In this document: one piece after another, positions 11,866-24,807 of the stretch
Layout of the letters: each line of letters starts with the position of its first letter
How positions within the stretch are numbered: the stretch's first letter is position 1
From: Tremella fuciformis
Taxonomy: Eukaryota > Basidiomycota > Tremellomycetes > Tremellales > Tremellaceae
DNA length: 64,000 nt
Reading direction: 5' to 3'
NCBI GenBank assembly: GCA_032768795.1
Contig: CP136492.1
Location: 1,240,001-1,304,000, forward strand
Notes under the pieces: generated by a model
The model's database searches: none
What the model was told of the DNA's origin: nothing
The model's input: the letters and a program-made list of their open reading frames with translations, nothing else
Program-made: the position numbers and the translations under genes

Positions 11866-13053
11866 ATGGGCGGAGGCGCCGACGAGTCCGATGCTGTTGA
11901 CAGGCCGCGCGCTCGCGAGACGCAGTGGGAGAAGGTCTTATGGCGCCGTCAGCCCTTCCCCGACAACTACGTCCCGCCCTCGTTCCTCGCCGAGCTCAAA
12001 GCGATCCGTACGTACTTGGCAACATAGAATGGCTCATTCTGAGATACAGCACCCCGGCCTCCCCCTAGGTTGCTCCCTCTGATATTCGCCGCGCTGCCCA
12101 TAACCCAGCACCTCGCCGTCATCGCGTTCTTCTTGGCAGTGTTTCACGCTCTCCTGACCGATGTCCTGAGCGCATCTGCAGTCGGCTGGGGATGTGCGTC
12201 AGCAACTCTGGCAGTCTACACCATGCATCGATGGGGCTGGGGCTATGCTGTCCTGACCTCTGGCCAGCAATCCGACTCCCACATCCTGCCGCCAGCAACG
12301 AAATTCCGACCACTGATTCTGCCCCCATTACTTCTGGCTCTGCTCTCGCCCGTCCTGGGAACATTGACGAGCGCCACGACCAGCGACTCGATCTGGCCAC
12401 TCGCAGGGGGACTGTTCTTCGTCCATCTTCTCCTGGCGGACTTTACGACCGGGAAAGATGCTCGCCTGCGCCGAAGATGGGCTCAAGAAAGGGCTAGGAA
12501 GCGAAGTGCCAGCATTGGCTCCGTGGTGCACCAGCCCTATGTGGAGGAGAAGACGTGAGAGATTCGAGACTGCGACCAAAGGCATGGCTCATGACATCAG
12601 TCTCACCTCGAGTCTGAGCCTCACTTCGGGTCTCTCAGCATCTGTCGTCCTAGCCTCGCGACTCCCTTCTACCGCTCATGTCTTCTCGCTCGTCTTGCTG
12701 TCCGTGGCACTCTTTGCTGGGTGGCCCACTATCGCCAAGTCTGTCAGAGTGAGGCCGCATTATGGTAAGAGGGTGCTGGCTGAGCATTGCAGGAAGCTGG
12801 GAGAAGATTCTCCTTCACTCTCACAGCGTCGATGCTCCTCGTCGCCGTGTCGTTCTTCCCGTCGGGCCCTCCCCTTCAGAGTGGAAAGCCTCCTGTCCTG
12901 TGGCCGTCCGCGCCAACCTGCATTCTCTTAGCCGCCGTCGGCATGGTGAACCTGATCGGACCAGCCATGCTGTGCTGGGGATGGCGGTGGAAGGTACGTC
13001 GGGGATCGATCTGGGAGACGCCTGTGGTCAAAGTGCGCAAGAAACGTCAGTAG
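11866..13053 (+). CDS. GPI2: GPI-GlcNAc transferase subunit GPI2/PIG-C
   Basis: Starts at ATG 11866; exon 1 ends in the family signature WEKVLWRRQPFPDNYVPPSF. A 42-nt intron (12008..12049) is followed by PLIFAALPITQHLAVIAFFL and a series of hydrophobic helices, for example LVLLSVALFAGWPTIAKSVR and the last exon ending RRGSIWETPVVKVRKKRQ. The stop is TAG 13051-13053. GPI2/PIG-C is a multi-pass ER membrane subunit of the complex that transfers GlcNAc to phosphatidylinositol, the first step of GPI-anchor synthesis. At least three introns are needed to join the three reading frames. Start codons of this gene and of TAPT1 are 170 bp apart in divergent orientation, so both are ER genes driven from one intergenic interval. 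Confidence 0.88.
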
Positions 13054-13196
13054 ACACGCGCAGGCAGGCGAAGTCGCAGGACGAGTAGGGTGGTCATGCA
13101 TACAACAGGGATCGTTCGTAATATATCGCCTTCTCTATCTTTCACTTGAGTGGTGTGGTTTCGGTCGTTCAATCTCGGATCGTAGTTGCTGGTCGC

Positions 13197-13600
13197 TCAG
13201 ACTTTGAAGCCATAAGACCGCATGCAGGCCTTGTGCGCCTCGACGAGAGCTTTGCAGTTCTCGCCCGCTTCTTCCGGCGACGACTTGAGGAAGCAATCGT
13301 CACGCGCCGACTTTGTCTCGGGGCAGGCGCAGCATCTGACATGAGTACATCTCTGTGCTGAGCGTCGGGGAGACAGCTCACGGCTTGATCCCTGTAGGGT
13401 TGAGCGGGTTGACCTCTTTCTTCGCCGCGATGGGATCAGCGGGCTTCGGTACGAGCTCGCAGGAATCGGACGGCGCAGGGGAGGCCGACTTGACCGACGA
13501 AGGTGTGCTCGATCTGAGCGTCAGCTCATCTGCCACTAGCAGTGGACGCTCGGGAGACCCACGAAGAGCCAGAGCCGGAGCCACCGAGGAACCAGACCAT
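13197..13600 (-). CDS. COX17: Cytochrome c oxidase copper chaperone COX17
   Basis: Three exons, 13600..13563, 13513..13382 and 13335..13197, total 309 nt and encode 102 aa. The short first exon gives [13 protein letters not shown]. The last exon carries the copper-binding and twin CX9C region: [29 protein letters not shown] and the C-terminal GFKV. The CC-x-C motif (here CCAC) binds Cu(I), and the CHCH cysteines are oxidised by Mia40 in the intermembrane space. COX17 hands copper to Sco1 and Cox11 for complex IV assembly. A Ser/Pro/Ala-rich N-terminal extension makes the protein longer than the roughly 65-70 aa of yeast or human COX17. The introns are 49 and 46 nt. Confidence 0.93.
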
Positions 13601-13892
13601 CTTGGTGCGTGCTGCTTTGTTGATGTTGAAGAGGCAAAGCCAACGTTAGCGGTCACCTCATCCGTTGTCCTCTTGCTTAGAAATTCCGTGCTCGTCCGCG
13701 GTCAGCCCACGTCCGCCGCACTTGACCGACGATATAAAGTGGGGGGACGATACAAATACGTTCGGGCCGTTTCTTCCGATCTCTGAGAAAGGGGACGGTC
13801 GGGGGAACAATGACGTCCGGTAAAGCGTATCAGCGACTTGACTTTTGCTACTCGATATTTCTTCTCATCACATCCGACGATAGGCGATCGCG

Positions 13893-14563
13893 ATGCCAGG
13901 CAGTATGCTGCGCCCCCTCCTGAGGGCCGAGAGGGGTCATCGCCGGGCCTTGTCTCTTCCCACGCCGAACGTGCTCGCCGTGTCTGCGAAGGCGCCCTCA
14001 TCGCTTCGACTCGCATCGACCGTCCCGCCCGCCGCAGAGTCGTTTCAGACACCGACGACAAGTAAAGCCGGTCCGCCGGTCGAGCTGAGCGCTACAGAGT
14101 TGAGGCTCAAAGCGATCAAGCTCTACAAAGAGGTGAGCTGGCCTCCCTCTAACGCGACGCAGCTCACGAGCAGCTATATCGTCTAGGGCGGGATTAGTGA
14201 GTTGCGCTTATGTGGTCAAGTCTGTCTGCGGAGGCAGCTTGCTGATGGCAGCCCTGATCCCGAGTACGAATTCAATCGTCGCCTGCGTCGCGCATTTGAG
14301 AGTGAGTCTACTGCACCTGACTGCTCCTTATCCCCTGCTCCTCACGCAGAACAAGGAGATGCTGATCATGAGAAAACTCCACGGAGAAAGACCCCGTAAA
14401 GCTGCAAAAGCAGCTGGAGCTCGCCGAGCACATCAAGAAGGGTCAGTGCTTCCCTCCAAAGCAGTCACTACCCACTGACGTGCCAGAGGTGCTCGCTCTC
14501 ATCTCGCTCAAAAAGTTCCGACATCTGAGGCGGTCATATCACCCCAACGAGGGACCGCGCTAA
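13893..14563 (+). CDS. LYR-motif mitochondrial protein, ETFRF1/LYRM5-like
   Basis: Five exons, 13893..14132, 14174..14196, 14252..14301, 14373..14441 and 14487..14563, sum to 459 nt and 152 aa. The N-terminal 50 residues are basic and Ser/Leu-rich (MLRPLLRAERGHRRALSLPT), a likely mitochondrial presequence. Splicing assembles IKLYKELYRLGRDYPDPEYE, containing the LYR tripeptide, then FNRRLRRAFEK, a DPVKLQKQLELAEHIKKEVL helix and ISLKKFRHLRR. This matches LYRM5/ETFRF1, which binds electron-transfer flavoprotein and the acyl carrier protein and can remove FAD from ETF. Exon 2 is only 23 nt and is bounded by clear GTGAG donors and CAG acceptors. Family confidence is good; the orthologue name is inference from spacing around the LYR motif. 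Confidence 0.8.
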
Positions 14564-14869
14564 GCTTCGACATACCCCATAATGAGCTTTCTCAATCCAC
14601 CAACACCCTCCTTCCCTTCGGTACGATATTTCCACTCGATCCCCATCTATGCGCTGGCGAACTTGATCCGTTAACGATACCCTTTCTCTCTCTGACCATC
14701 TCGATCCGACTCCCACATGTTGATTCGACTAAATGTAGCTCGCCGCATACCGTTCTATAGATCCGTATGCTATGCATCTTTGACGACCAATGAGTATGCT
14801 GATGTGTGGAACGATATGCTAACAACAATAGAGATTGTATAATCATGCTTCCCGCCGGGATGATGGTGC

Positions 14870-17800
14870 TCATGCTCGCCGCTTCATCGGCCTGCCTCGC
14901 ATCTTGCCCTCCGCGAATGCCTTGGTCTTGCGCTTCTTCGCCTCTTTCTTCATCGACCCGCGCTTGTCCCGCCGCTCGGCCCATCTCTGCGGATCCGACA
15001 CACTCATCTTGACGCGCGCCTGGCGGCGCTCTTCTCTCTTCTCGGTCATGCGTTGACGGAGCTGCTCCCATACGCGCGTGAACTCGCTTGAGCGTACTTT
15101 GCTTTGTACAAAGTCTCGGACCTCTGTGGCAAGAGCTCGCAGCTCGTCTGTCTGTCAGCCAAAAAGCACTATCAATCCATGGAGCCAAACGTACCGAGCT
15201 GGGCGGAGTCCGATGTCAGCTCCGAGTCGTCCAAGATCCGGTGTATTGGGCTGAGTACATGGGGCAGATATTGGACGGCTTGAGATTTGGACAGATTTTC
15301 GTATGTCCCGGCAAAGAATCGCAGTATGGCCATGACGGGAGGTATCCAAGGTTCCTATCTTTGTCAGCACAGGAGACCGGTAGGAAAGGGGAGAGGTTGG
15401 ACTCACCCCGCCGTGTGTAGCCTGAGAGGAGGGCGGACGGTCAATGATGAGTTGCCGAAGCACGAAAGACATGCGGGACATGAGCCACGACAGCGGGCTC
15501 TTGGTGCTCTCTGCGGACTCTTCCCCCACATCCTTGGGGTCCTCGGACTCGAGCTCAGTCCCTGCAGGCTCAGTCGTTTGCTCATTTTGCGTGGACTGCG
15601 GCAAAGCAGGTTCGAGATTCTGATGATCAGCCACAGAGTTCCGGTACAAGGCCGCTGAACACTTACCGCCCAATGCTTCGCCAGATTCCACAGAATCTTG
15701 ACGAGCTCGTCCGCCAGTTTCGGGTCCACAACTATATATTCGCCTTCCGTTCCATGACTGCTTTTGAACAGCATACAGCACTTCTGCGCCACCTCCAGTT
15801 GCTCGGCAACACCGAGGAGTTCAAGCGCCGACCCGCCAGACGTGAGCAGCACAACGAGTGATTTGGCAGCCGCGTGCCGTACCCAAGTGTGGGGAAAGAG
15901 AAGATGGGCGCTAATATCCGACCAGGGGAGGTCGCTGGCGGAAAGACTGGGCAGTTTGACAATCTTTGCCACCACTGAAAGGGCTTGTCGGGGAACGTCG
16001 TGGTCCAAGAGCACGTTCCCATCGGCTTGTTCCGCAGCACGAAGGGCATTCGCGGATGAGACGATGATGGGAGGCACGACGTCGACTACCTCGTGCACGA
16101 ATGCCGAAGTGACGTGATCGCTTTCCGCTACGAGCGCGTAGACTGCAAGAGAGGCGCTGACCAGAGCGTGACTCTGCTCTTGCCCATGTCCGCTCACCCA
16201 GCCCTTCAGCACCTCCAAGGTCTTCTGCTGATGTCTGCGTCCGAAGCGAGTGAAGAGCTTTTGCAAGAGCAGTCCGGCTGTACTTCGACATTTCTCAGAA
16301 TCGTCGTTCGCTAAGACCGCGACAAGCGCAACAAAGAACATGTCGCCGTACTCCTCGATAAGATCGTCGGAGAACTTGTCAAAGACGGCGGCGAGGACTT
16401 CCATGACGGAAAGCCGACCGCTCTCGAACACATAGTCCAAATTGCGAGCTAGGAAAGTCATTTGCGATTTGAGGCGGCCGGTGCCTTGAGGGTATTCGAG
16501 AAGGAACTGCATAAGCAGTCCGCGGCACAGCTCCTGCACTTGTGTTGATTGACTGGTGATCATGATCGACGAGACGCGCTCCATGAGATCGTAAATTTCG
16601 GGCACGACGAATTGGCGACCAACAACGGAGCGTAGGAGGGTGAAGATGGCGCTTTGTCTTGAAGCCTCTTCTAGATCCGGCTCGATAACTTCGAGGAGAT
16701 ATTTGAGCTGAGTATCGGATACTTTTGCAGCTTTGCAATCTCGCAAGATGACAGCCAAGGTCTTCAGCGCCGTTTGCGCCGTCTCAGATTCTGCAGTACC
16801 GCCAGACGCCTTGATAATCTTGAAGATATTGACGATGAATACTGGCATTGCCTCGTCAACCTGAGGGATGGGACAGCGAGTGATCGCAGCAGCGGCCTTC
16901 AGACCGAGCACAAGTACTGAAGACGTCTTGGAGTACAAGGTGTTGCCGATTGCGTTGACCAGAGGTGCCAACCGTGAGAGGATGTTGACGTCCGCGAAAT
17001 CGAATTTGCCCCTACGGAAAGCCGTGACGAACAGGTCGAGGCCGAAAGTGACGAATTTGTGGGCGTTGAGCGGGAAGAAATCTTCGGCTTCTTTCACATC
17101 ACGCTTCATCTGCACTCGGTGTGTCTCGCTTGCCTCCTTCTCCTTCGTAGCCTTGCGCTTTGGCTTGGAGTACCCTGAGTTGCCCGAGATGAGGGAGTGG
17201 CACATCGATAGGATGTCCTCTGGCGAGAGCATCGAGTTGGCATTCAAGCCGAGGGAAATTCGGCGAAGCACCTCGTCGACGAGCTGCATGGTCTTGACTG
17301 CCTGCGATGCGCTCATGATCTCGCGCACAGGGTTGAGGATCGCGCCAAGCTTCGAGGCGGACGCGAGTCGAGAGACCAGCTGGAAAGTGTCCATTCCTCT
17401 CGAACTGGCGCCGCGGACCTCGCGCATCTTCGTCTTGAAGCCTTCAGCAGCGACATCTTGGCCGGACTCGCCCCAAATGACCTCAGCAGAGATACCAACC
17501 GAGTCCGCAACAGCCTCATCGAGATCGGTGAACCTGCCGCTCGTCTCTGTCGTGGCAAGGACGAGGATAGAGTGCGTCGTCACAGCCATGACATGCTTCT
17601 GAGGGCCACGTTGGAGTGCAGTGCGAAGCTCTCCCAGAGTCCGAGCGAGCCAGGCGGGTCCGAGAAACACGGCTATCTTTGCGATGGTGTCCCGTGCGAT
17701 GTCTCGGGTGTCTTGCTCTTTGCTACGCAAAATTTGTGCCACCGTTGTGATCACGCGGATCACCTCGTTCGCTCCCGCATCCCCTGGGATTTTCATTGCG

Positions 17801-20800
17801 AGCTTGACCACGGCGAGTGCGACCGGGATGCGAATACTGGGATCCGTCTCGTCTCGAGAAGACAGGAATTTTGACAGTGCTGGTAGGAGTCGTTCGGTGA
17901 CTGTCTGGGCGATCTTGGTATTGATCGCAGCGACCTCATCGCGCTCGACTTTGTCGTCTTGATCCTCGTCCCCTTCATCGGGCGGCAATACCTCCTCAGG
18001 CTGGCCAATCGCAGCATCGAGGTCAAAGCCAAAGTTGTCGATGATCGCAGAGATCGTTCTAATGTAGTACTTTTGCTGTGTCGTCTTTGCTGACCCAAGT
18101 CGAAGGTACCGCATGATTAGACTAGAGTATCTTGACCATCGCAATCGGCCCGCTAGGGCTCCTATCGATAGAACCGACTCGTTGACAAGATGGTGATCGC
18201 TGACGTCCGATGCACCGTTGATGACGTGCTCCAGCAGAGGCAAGAAGATGTTGGACAAGTTGTTCTCAGAGATAATACCCTCAGAGAAGAAGTCGCGAAG
18301 ACGCCGGACCGCTCGCACTCTGCGGTGCACCTGGATGTGGCCAATGTTCACGAAAACATTTGCTTCGTCATCGCCATCCGCAAGCAACGGACGCATCTCC
18401 GCCAAAGTAGGAAGTCCAAAGCAGACTCGGACCCCGTGGGCAATTACTAGAAGGGCTTCGTTCCGAACCAGCTCGAGTTTCGAGCGTATGGTCCCACGCA
18501 GACCAGGCAAGAGAACATGCTGCAAGAGATCGACATAAGGCCCATCGGAAGCGGACCCGACCGTATCGATGAAACGGCGAAGTACTGCTGAGGAGTTGGT
18601 ACGTATCGATAGCTCTTCCGGCTCGTGAATGAAGAAGAGTGTGGTTCGTAGTATTGGCAACCAATTCGTGGCGCTGTTTGGAAGAGATGAGGCATCGACG
18701 TCGGTCAGCGCTGCAAAGGCCTCCAAACGTTTGTCGAAATCGGGCTCATCGAGTCGCTTCTTCGAGTACGCGTTCAGATCGCATGCCAGACGGACACTGT
18801 TGTTGAGACTAGAGTCGGTCTCACTGAAAGCCCGTAAAACAGGCAACAAAGCTTTCCTCGAGACAGACAGATGGAGAGTCTGTAGCTGATTGCTGATGAG
18901 CTGGAAATGAGACTGGAAGAATTGAGATTGCGCGTCGGAGAAGTCGGGTGAGAGGGAGTAGAGTCGCTGTAGCGTCGTCAAAATGTCCGCTTTACTTTTC
19001 TCGGAGATCTGCTTGCCCGGGCGGCGGAGCATTGGACCGAGCAGGGAGGCCAGTTGCTGCGCTTGCTTGCCGTCGGTGACGATGGATGAGAGAGCGGAAA
19101 GAATGCTCAAAACCCGTCGTAGGAGATCGTCTCCTGAGGTACCAGACAAAGTCGGGATGAGCCGGATGACGCGGTCAAGCAGAACTTGACAATGGGTTTG
19201 CAAAACCTGCAGAGGGGCAGGTGCTTCGGCGGAAGCTAGAAGAGACTCGATGATGTCCAGGACGCGCCCGATCACCGCCGGCTTGACTTTGACAGCAGTC
19301 ATGCAAGCGAACGCTTTCGGCAAAGTCCGTGGCTCGATTCCGTCAAGCATAACCAGAGTATCGGGCGCGGAGACCAACACCGCGATGAGGTCAAGGGTTC
19401 CGGACGGGGCCTGTGTATTTTCTATTTCCAACTTGTCAAGGCGAGGCGATATCGCAGCAGCAAAAATGCCAGGTAAAAAACCGGCAAAGTCAAAGTCCAC
19501 TGGGCTGCGAAGGAATTGAACCAAACGTCGGATGCCGGTCGATCGCACATTGCGCAGCTGTCCTGTCGCCGGCCCGTCTTCTGGGACATCGTCTCCTGCA
19601 TCACCTGTTGAAGAATTCACCGATTCGGCTCCCTCCTGAAGCTCTTTGTCGATGGTCGCCTGTGCCGAGTTCACAAGACTTGTTGTCACCTGGAGAAGCC
19701 GAGGCCAGTGTGGCAATGTCTGAGGTGCCAGATACCTCAAGAGATCCTGGAGAAGCGTCAAGAACCCCAATTGCTGTCGAGGCGGGGCGGGGATGGGCTT
19801 GGCGCTGTCGAACGGTTCCAGCATAAGGTCAACCAGTGTCGACAGTTCATCCGAAGTGCATCCGCTGAGAGCAGTCAGGACGGCCTGTTTGCGTGCATGC
19901 AGTCCTTGCGCAGAACTGTTCCGACCCCTCTTGCTGGTGATAAAGCCATATAGAAGCCTGATGACGACTGGTAGCAATTCTGCGCGATGGCGGGGGTCGA
20001 TTGTCTCGCTATGCACGCCCAATTGAAGCCGGGATAGTTGATCCCGGAACTTTGTGTCCTCGAGTAATCCCTGCAAGGGCTCGTCATAGGGCGTCAAGCT
20101 CGGTGATTTGTATGTCATGAGACATTTGAGGGCGAGGCTTTGAAGCTTGACCTCTCCTTGTGCAATAATGTCAAGATAAAGCGAGTGTAACTTGTCTGAT
20201 TGGTACATAGCCTTGGGATTGACGAATTTGCTGAACAGTTCAAGATAAGCAGCGACGCGTTGTTGGCGAAGACGAGCAGAAATCTTGCTTTGCAGGATAC
20301 TTGTGAAAGGCGGGGAAGCGAGGGAGAAAAGAAATGGACCCAGTTGCCGAGAGTGCTTCTCCGCTTGAGAAGGTATCGCGCCCAGCGTGGTCACAAGCTG
20401 AGACTCGTAATTGAGGATGTCGAGTTGATCATCGGGCAACTGAGATCGTATCGCCGTGGCATCAAGGTCGCCATCGCGATCGTCTGCTGCCCATGCCACT
20501 GACGCCGATGTGATGGCCTTGGTAAGACTGGGACACGCAAAATCAGGGTCGTCGTCTTCCTCGTCTACTCGTCCAGTCGGTATGCGCTCCACTGCTGCCC
20601 ACGTAGGAGGCGCCCACGCGAGATCAATTGCGCGACTGCTCTCCGCTTCTTGTATTTGGCAGACTTGCGCCCAGACAGCCTCCCAGATGTCTTCTCCGCT
20701 ACTTACGGCCAAACCTGACAGCGCCGAAACGACCTCGGGATAGATTGGCCGGAAGTTGACCTTGAACTGTGACAGGAGGTAGCTGATCGCATCGCGCGAG

Positions 20801-23038
20801 AGATCGGACCGCGTCAGTTGGAGGAGATGCCTGCCTAGTTTGCCGACATTATTCGCACGTTCACGGGCGTTGCGGAGTGTGACCTCGGAGGCCTCGACTT
20901 GACTTGCGATACGCCAGACTTCTCGAGACTCCTCTTCAGGTGCCAACGCAGACAAGATGCGTAACGTCGATGATCGAAGGGCGTTGTCGGCGGAAAGGAT
21001 ATTTGGTCGCAGCGATGTCAGAGCTGTTGCGTCGATCGAGATGTTTTCGGACCAGATCTGCACCAGTCCTGCTGTTGCGGCCAAGACTTCCCGATTCCAG
21101 TGCCAGTTTCGTAAGAGGAATTCTATACCAACTGGCTGAAGGAGTCTCTTCTGTATCGGAGCCAGAGCCTCTGACGAGGTCCGACCGTGGAGGCGATGTA
21201 TGCAACGTAGAATCTGACTGAGAACATGGCCGTCGTTCCATGGCCCATGGCGAGCCCATTCGTCTCTAAGAACCGTTGGTCCTTTGCCTTCGCATTTTTT
21301 CAGCACCGATGAGAAGATCGTATCGAGCTGATGGCCAAGTCGGGCGTCCTTGATGTCGAACAAGGGGAGCAGTTCCAGTATCAACGAGAGCTCTCTTCTT
21401 GGCTCAGCCTCTGCAGACGCCATATCCAGGCGACCCATGAGATCCAACAGAGCGGCTATGAGCCCCTCCCGCCAGCGTCCCCCTTGGACGTTCATAAGCC
21501 CTCCCGAGAAATAGCCAGCATGCGCCAAGCTGTGAAGCAGGCGTAGCGTTGGCAGCGGATCGGTCGCCAAGCTTGGTAAAGTGGTTCTGATGTCAGTGAC
21601 AGCGTCGCAAGCAGCACTCATCTTACTTGACAAGATGGGGGAGGAGGAATTGCTCCACGCCGGCCCACTTCTGCTTCACAAGCATCGAAGCGAAAGCGAA
21701 ACGGCGCTGCAGGGTCTGCGAGATTAGAAAGACTTGCTGATAGAGAAAGAGTACTCACGAGACCCGACCAAAGCTTGTCGATGAGTTGCACACCGGGGCT
21801 GAGCCAGTGCTGAAGCTGTCCAGCTTGCAAACACCCGACGACCGCAGTCACAATAGCCAAATCGTCATCCTCTGCCGAACCAATCCGACTCTTCGCCATG
21901 TCCAGAAGGAGCTGCATTGTGGATCGAAGTTTGAACTCGGGAAATCGTTTGCCCTTACGAGTGAACAGCGTAACGGACAGTAGATCGAGCATCGAGGCAA
22001 AAGGTGCGCCATTATCTACTGACGACCCGGGAGGAGTGAGTCGGCTAGTGATCGAGTCCACAACGGGGACTATCGTCGATGTCGAGCAGTGATGCACCAG
22101 GGCAGTGGTAACTTTTCTGATCATGGCCAAGAGGTCCACCGTAGGCGAATCCGACAATCGGTTCAGAAGATTGTCGTAAATTGGCACGGCTCGAGAGTGT
22201 AGGGTATTGCCAGACCCACGCAGAGCATTCGCCAGTACCGCTTCTAGACCCGCTGTTTCTTCGTCAAAAAGAACGTGCATGAGATTCCTCATGCCTTCGC
22301 CCCTGGCTTTGCGCAAAATCCCAGCCCAGGCATCCGCCACGCATTTCCGCACGTACTTCTTGTTCCCTCTAGGTCCCAAGTACGGGCGAACCTCGGCCCA
22401 GGTGTCGCACAGAGTGCTGGTGGCCACCGAGTCTGACCGAAGGAGAGGGCCTGACACCAAGCGAAGAATGAGCGAGAGAGTCGAGAATGTCTTTTCGACA
22501 AGCTTAGGGTCAAGTTGTGCCAAGGAGCCGACTCGTAAGAGGTGGCGAGAGGTTTGCGGCAGTTGCGACAGCCCCTCCCCCAGGCAGGTCTCGAAAAAGG
22601 CATGGTGAAGGCAGAGAACCGACTCGAGACCGCTATCGAGGTGATCAGAGCCCGGCTTGAAGGGCGAGTAGAAAGAGTAGAAGAGCTCGGAGATTGCATT
22701 GATGTTGAGAAGAGTGAGGGAAAGGGAGGAAGCGAGCGGAGTGACTGATCGCTCGAATGTCTGGTAGCCAGTTGTAAGGTCGTGGAGGGAGAGCCGAGCT
22801 ATTTCAGCTGTAAACGGGGTATGCTGTTGTCAGCACAGGTCGCGAGTAAAGTCTCTGTACCATACAGAATCATCGGTATCCTCATCGTAGTCTTCTCTGT
22901 CCCAAGACAGACCCTTGGTCCTTCCCACATCTACACTGATCTGACCGAGGCGCTGGTTGTACGTGGCATACTGGGTCGTCAGCCTGGGCTCAACTTGGAT
23001 CAGCTCACCCTGAACCGTTTTGTAGGTGGCTCAGACAT
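14870..23038 (-). CDS. UTP20: UTP20, giant HEAT-repeat protein of the SSU processome
   Basis: The largest gene in the window. Exon 1 (23038..23009) encodes MSEPPTKRFR and is spliced over a 38-nt intron to YATYNQRLGQISVDV, like the RYRYSSF-type start of yeast Utp20. The body is continuous HEAT/ARM-like helical repeat; 21633 down to about 15.7 kb is nearly one open frame. A diagnostic block is VVGRQFVVPEIYDLMERVSS, ELCRGLLMQFLLEYPQGTGR and SQMTFLARNLDYVFESGRLS, conserved from yeast Utp20 to human UTP20/DRIM. The C-terminus is basic (KREERRQARVKMSVSDPQRW, KKEAKKRKTKAFAEGKMRGR) and ends at TGA 14870-14872. Utp20 acts in the nucleolar 90S/SSU processome in 18S rRNA maturation. Estimated length is about 2.6 thousand residues, close to the family norm. 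Confidence 0.9.
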
Positions 23039-23332
23039 GGTCGAAGGCGTCCCGGTCGTCCTCCCTCCAAGTACGCCCAACCTTGTCGGTCCTTGTTGAA
23101 CGACGTTGAAAATGCATCTGCAAAAGCTGACTTCGTATTCAAGCCGGAAATTATACTTTCCCACGGTACTCGTTTGTGGCTATTGGCCTTGCCGGCTCCC
23201 CGACCACACTCGCTCGAGCCTCGAAGACCACAAAAACAGTGCCAGAAACGCAGCGTTGCCCATCATTTCTTCTTTCGCATGCATGCAAACGCTTCAACAT
23301 CGATTTTGAGGAAAAAGACAAGGCAAAAACCG

Positions 23333-23423
23333 TCGGGTGACCCGGATTCGAACCGGGGACCAAAGGATGGACTCTTTTTACCCATTACAGTCCTCTACGC
23401 TAAACCAACTGCGCCACCACCCG
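23333..23423 (-). tRNA. tRNA-Tyr (anticodon GUA) with 16-nt intron
   Basis: On the minus strand a cloverleaf can be drawn: a 7-bp acceptor (CGGGTGG with TCACCCG, last pair G-U), a D stem GCGC/GCGT, anticodon stem GAGGA/TCCTT, and T arm CCCGG-TTCGAAT-CCGGG. The anticodon loop reads CTGTAA, giving GTA. A 16-nt intron (23369..23384) sits one base 3' of the anticodon, the canonical place for eukaryotic tRNA-Tyr introns. Length without the intron is 75 nt. It lies between divergent UTP20 and Maf genes. Confidence 0.93.
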
Positions 23424-23769
23424 TTACCAAACAAGGGTTGGTAACATCCTTATATAGCACAATCAAGCCGGATTTTCCATTCGCAGACTGCTTCGTGTCC
23501 ACAGCTCTTCTGTGTATGCATGCGCGGAGTCTTTGGCGCAAAGTCACCCAACAGGTCACCACTCATCTTGGATCGCTCCGAGCGAGGCATGAGACGGATG
23601 TGAAATGACATACACGAGTCTCTTCTGCGGAATCGCATCCCAATCTATCTGCCGCTGGCTTCTTCTAATCTTCTCGTTCGGCGCCAAACGACCTTGACTA
23701 GAGTTCCAAGCTCGATCCCCTCAGTATAATCGCATACCTCCCCGGCATCCCCTGTTTGTCCTGCCAAAA

Positions 23770-24781
23770 TGCCAGATAGGCCATCAGCAGTCCTGCCTAC
23801 GGCTCTCAATCTGCCAATCTTCAAGAAGCTCGCCAGCAAGCGAGTTGTACTGGCTTCAGCCAGTCCGCGCCGGAAAGACGCATTGGAGACATCGGTCTGT
23901 CTGTCCCGCACTATGAGATGAGTGCGAGCGGACCTGATGCGTCGCCAGGGCTTGCGGCCCGAGATCATACCGTCCACATTTGCCGAGGATCTACCAAAAG
24001 ATCGATTCGAATCGCTGGCAGATTATCCCGTGGCCACAGCTGGAGAAAAGGTTGCAACGCTTCGTTTCTTAGAGTGAGAGGCTGACTGTAGGCTACTGAA
24101 GTGTATGAGCGTCTTTTGAGGGAGGATGACCGAGATCCAGCAGATCTTGTAATAAGTGGTCAGCTCGGGACCTGGGGTCGTCGATCTCGCTGATATCTCT
24201 TAGCCGACACGGTCGTCATCTTTCCGCCATTGAAGGAGACTAGGGCTGGTGGAGCTTCACACGGGGAGACGTCTGAGGTTCTTGAGAAGCCTATAAACAA
24301 GGAGGACCAGATGAGGAATCTGACACTAATGGCGGGACGAGCCTGTGAGATCATTACTGGCGTGACCATCGCGTATCCCTGCGTGCAGGCCCCGGGTTTC
24401 AAGCTCGAGTGAGTGCACATATAGCTGATCTCCTAACTGTGCTGACGGCAGGTCCATATCATGTTCAACTATATGTCACTTCTACGACAGTCCTGCAAGT
24501 CGAGCTCTCTTTCAAGGGAACCCCGCTGATTCGCAGAAAGAGCTCATTAAAGCCTACGTAGAGCAAGGCGAGGGCTCAGATCGAGCAGGAGGTTTCGCTG
24601 TGCAGGGAATGGGTGGGCTGCTCGTCGATCGCATTGATGGCGATTTCCACAACGCTGTCGGGTGCGAGTAACTCAGCCGCAGAGTATTTATCGCTGATCG
24701 ACCAGATTCCCGCTTGCACAGTTCTGGCGATGGATGACAGAGCTTGACGCCGACGGCATATTCGACGAGGCATGGTCATAA
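23770..24781 (+). CDS. Maf/ASMTL-type nucleotide pyrophosphatase
   Basis: Starts MPDRPSAVLPTALNLPIFKK at 23770, then the Maf signature VVLASASPRRKDAL, which forms the nucleotide-binding loop. After an intron come RPEIIPSTFAEDLPKDRF and the DLVISADTVVIFPP segment with the catalytic aspartate. Later blocks are EVLEKPINKEDQMRNLTLMA, a GVTIAYP strand, QGMGGLLVDRIDGDFHNAVG and the C-terminal WRWMTELDADGIFDEAWS before TAA 24779-24781. Maf proteins hydrolyse non-canonical or modified nucleoside triphosphates (m5UTP, dTTP, UTP) and so sanitise the nucleotide pool. Three or so short introns are needed. An insertion between ADTVV and EKP is longer than in bacterial Maf. Confidence 0.86.
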
Positions 24782-24807
24782 TCCGCATAGATCTTAGAGA
24801 TCCGCTC

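Noticed and set aside
15403..21633. UTP10 as the identity of the giant HEAT protein
   Set aside because: The conserved VVPEIYDLMERV, EYPQGTGR and FLARNL blocks and the KRFRYATYNQRL start fit UTP20, not UTP10.
22782..23608. Plus-strand frames around 22.8-23.6 kb as genes
   Set aside because: They run over UTP20 exons 1-2 and the tRNA-Tyr on the opposite strand and have no family resemblance.
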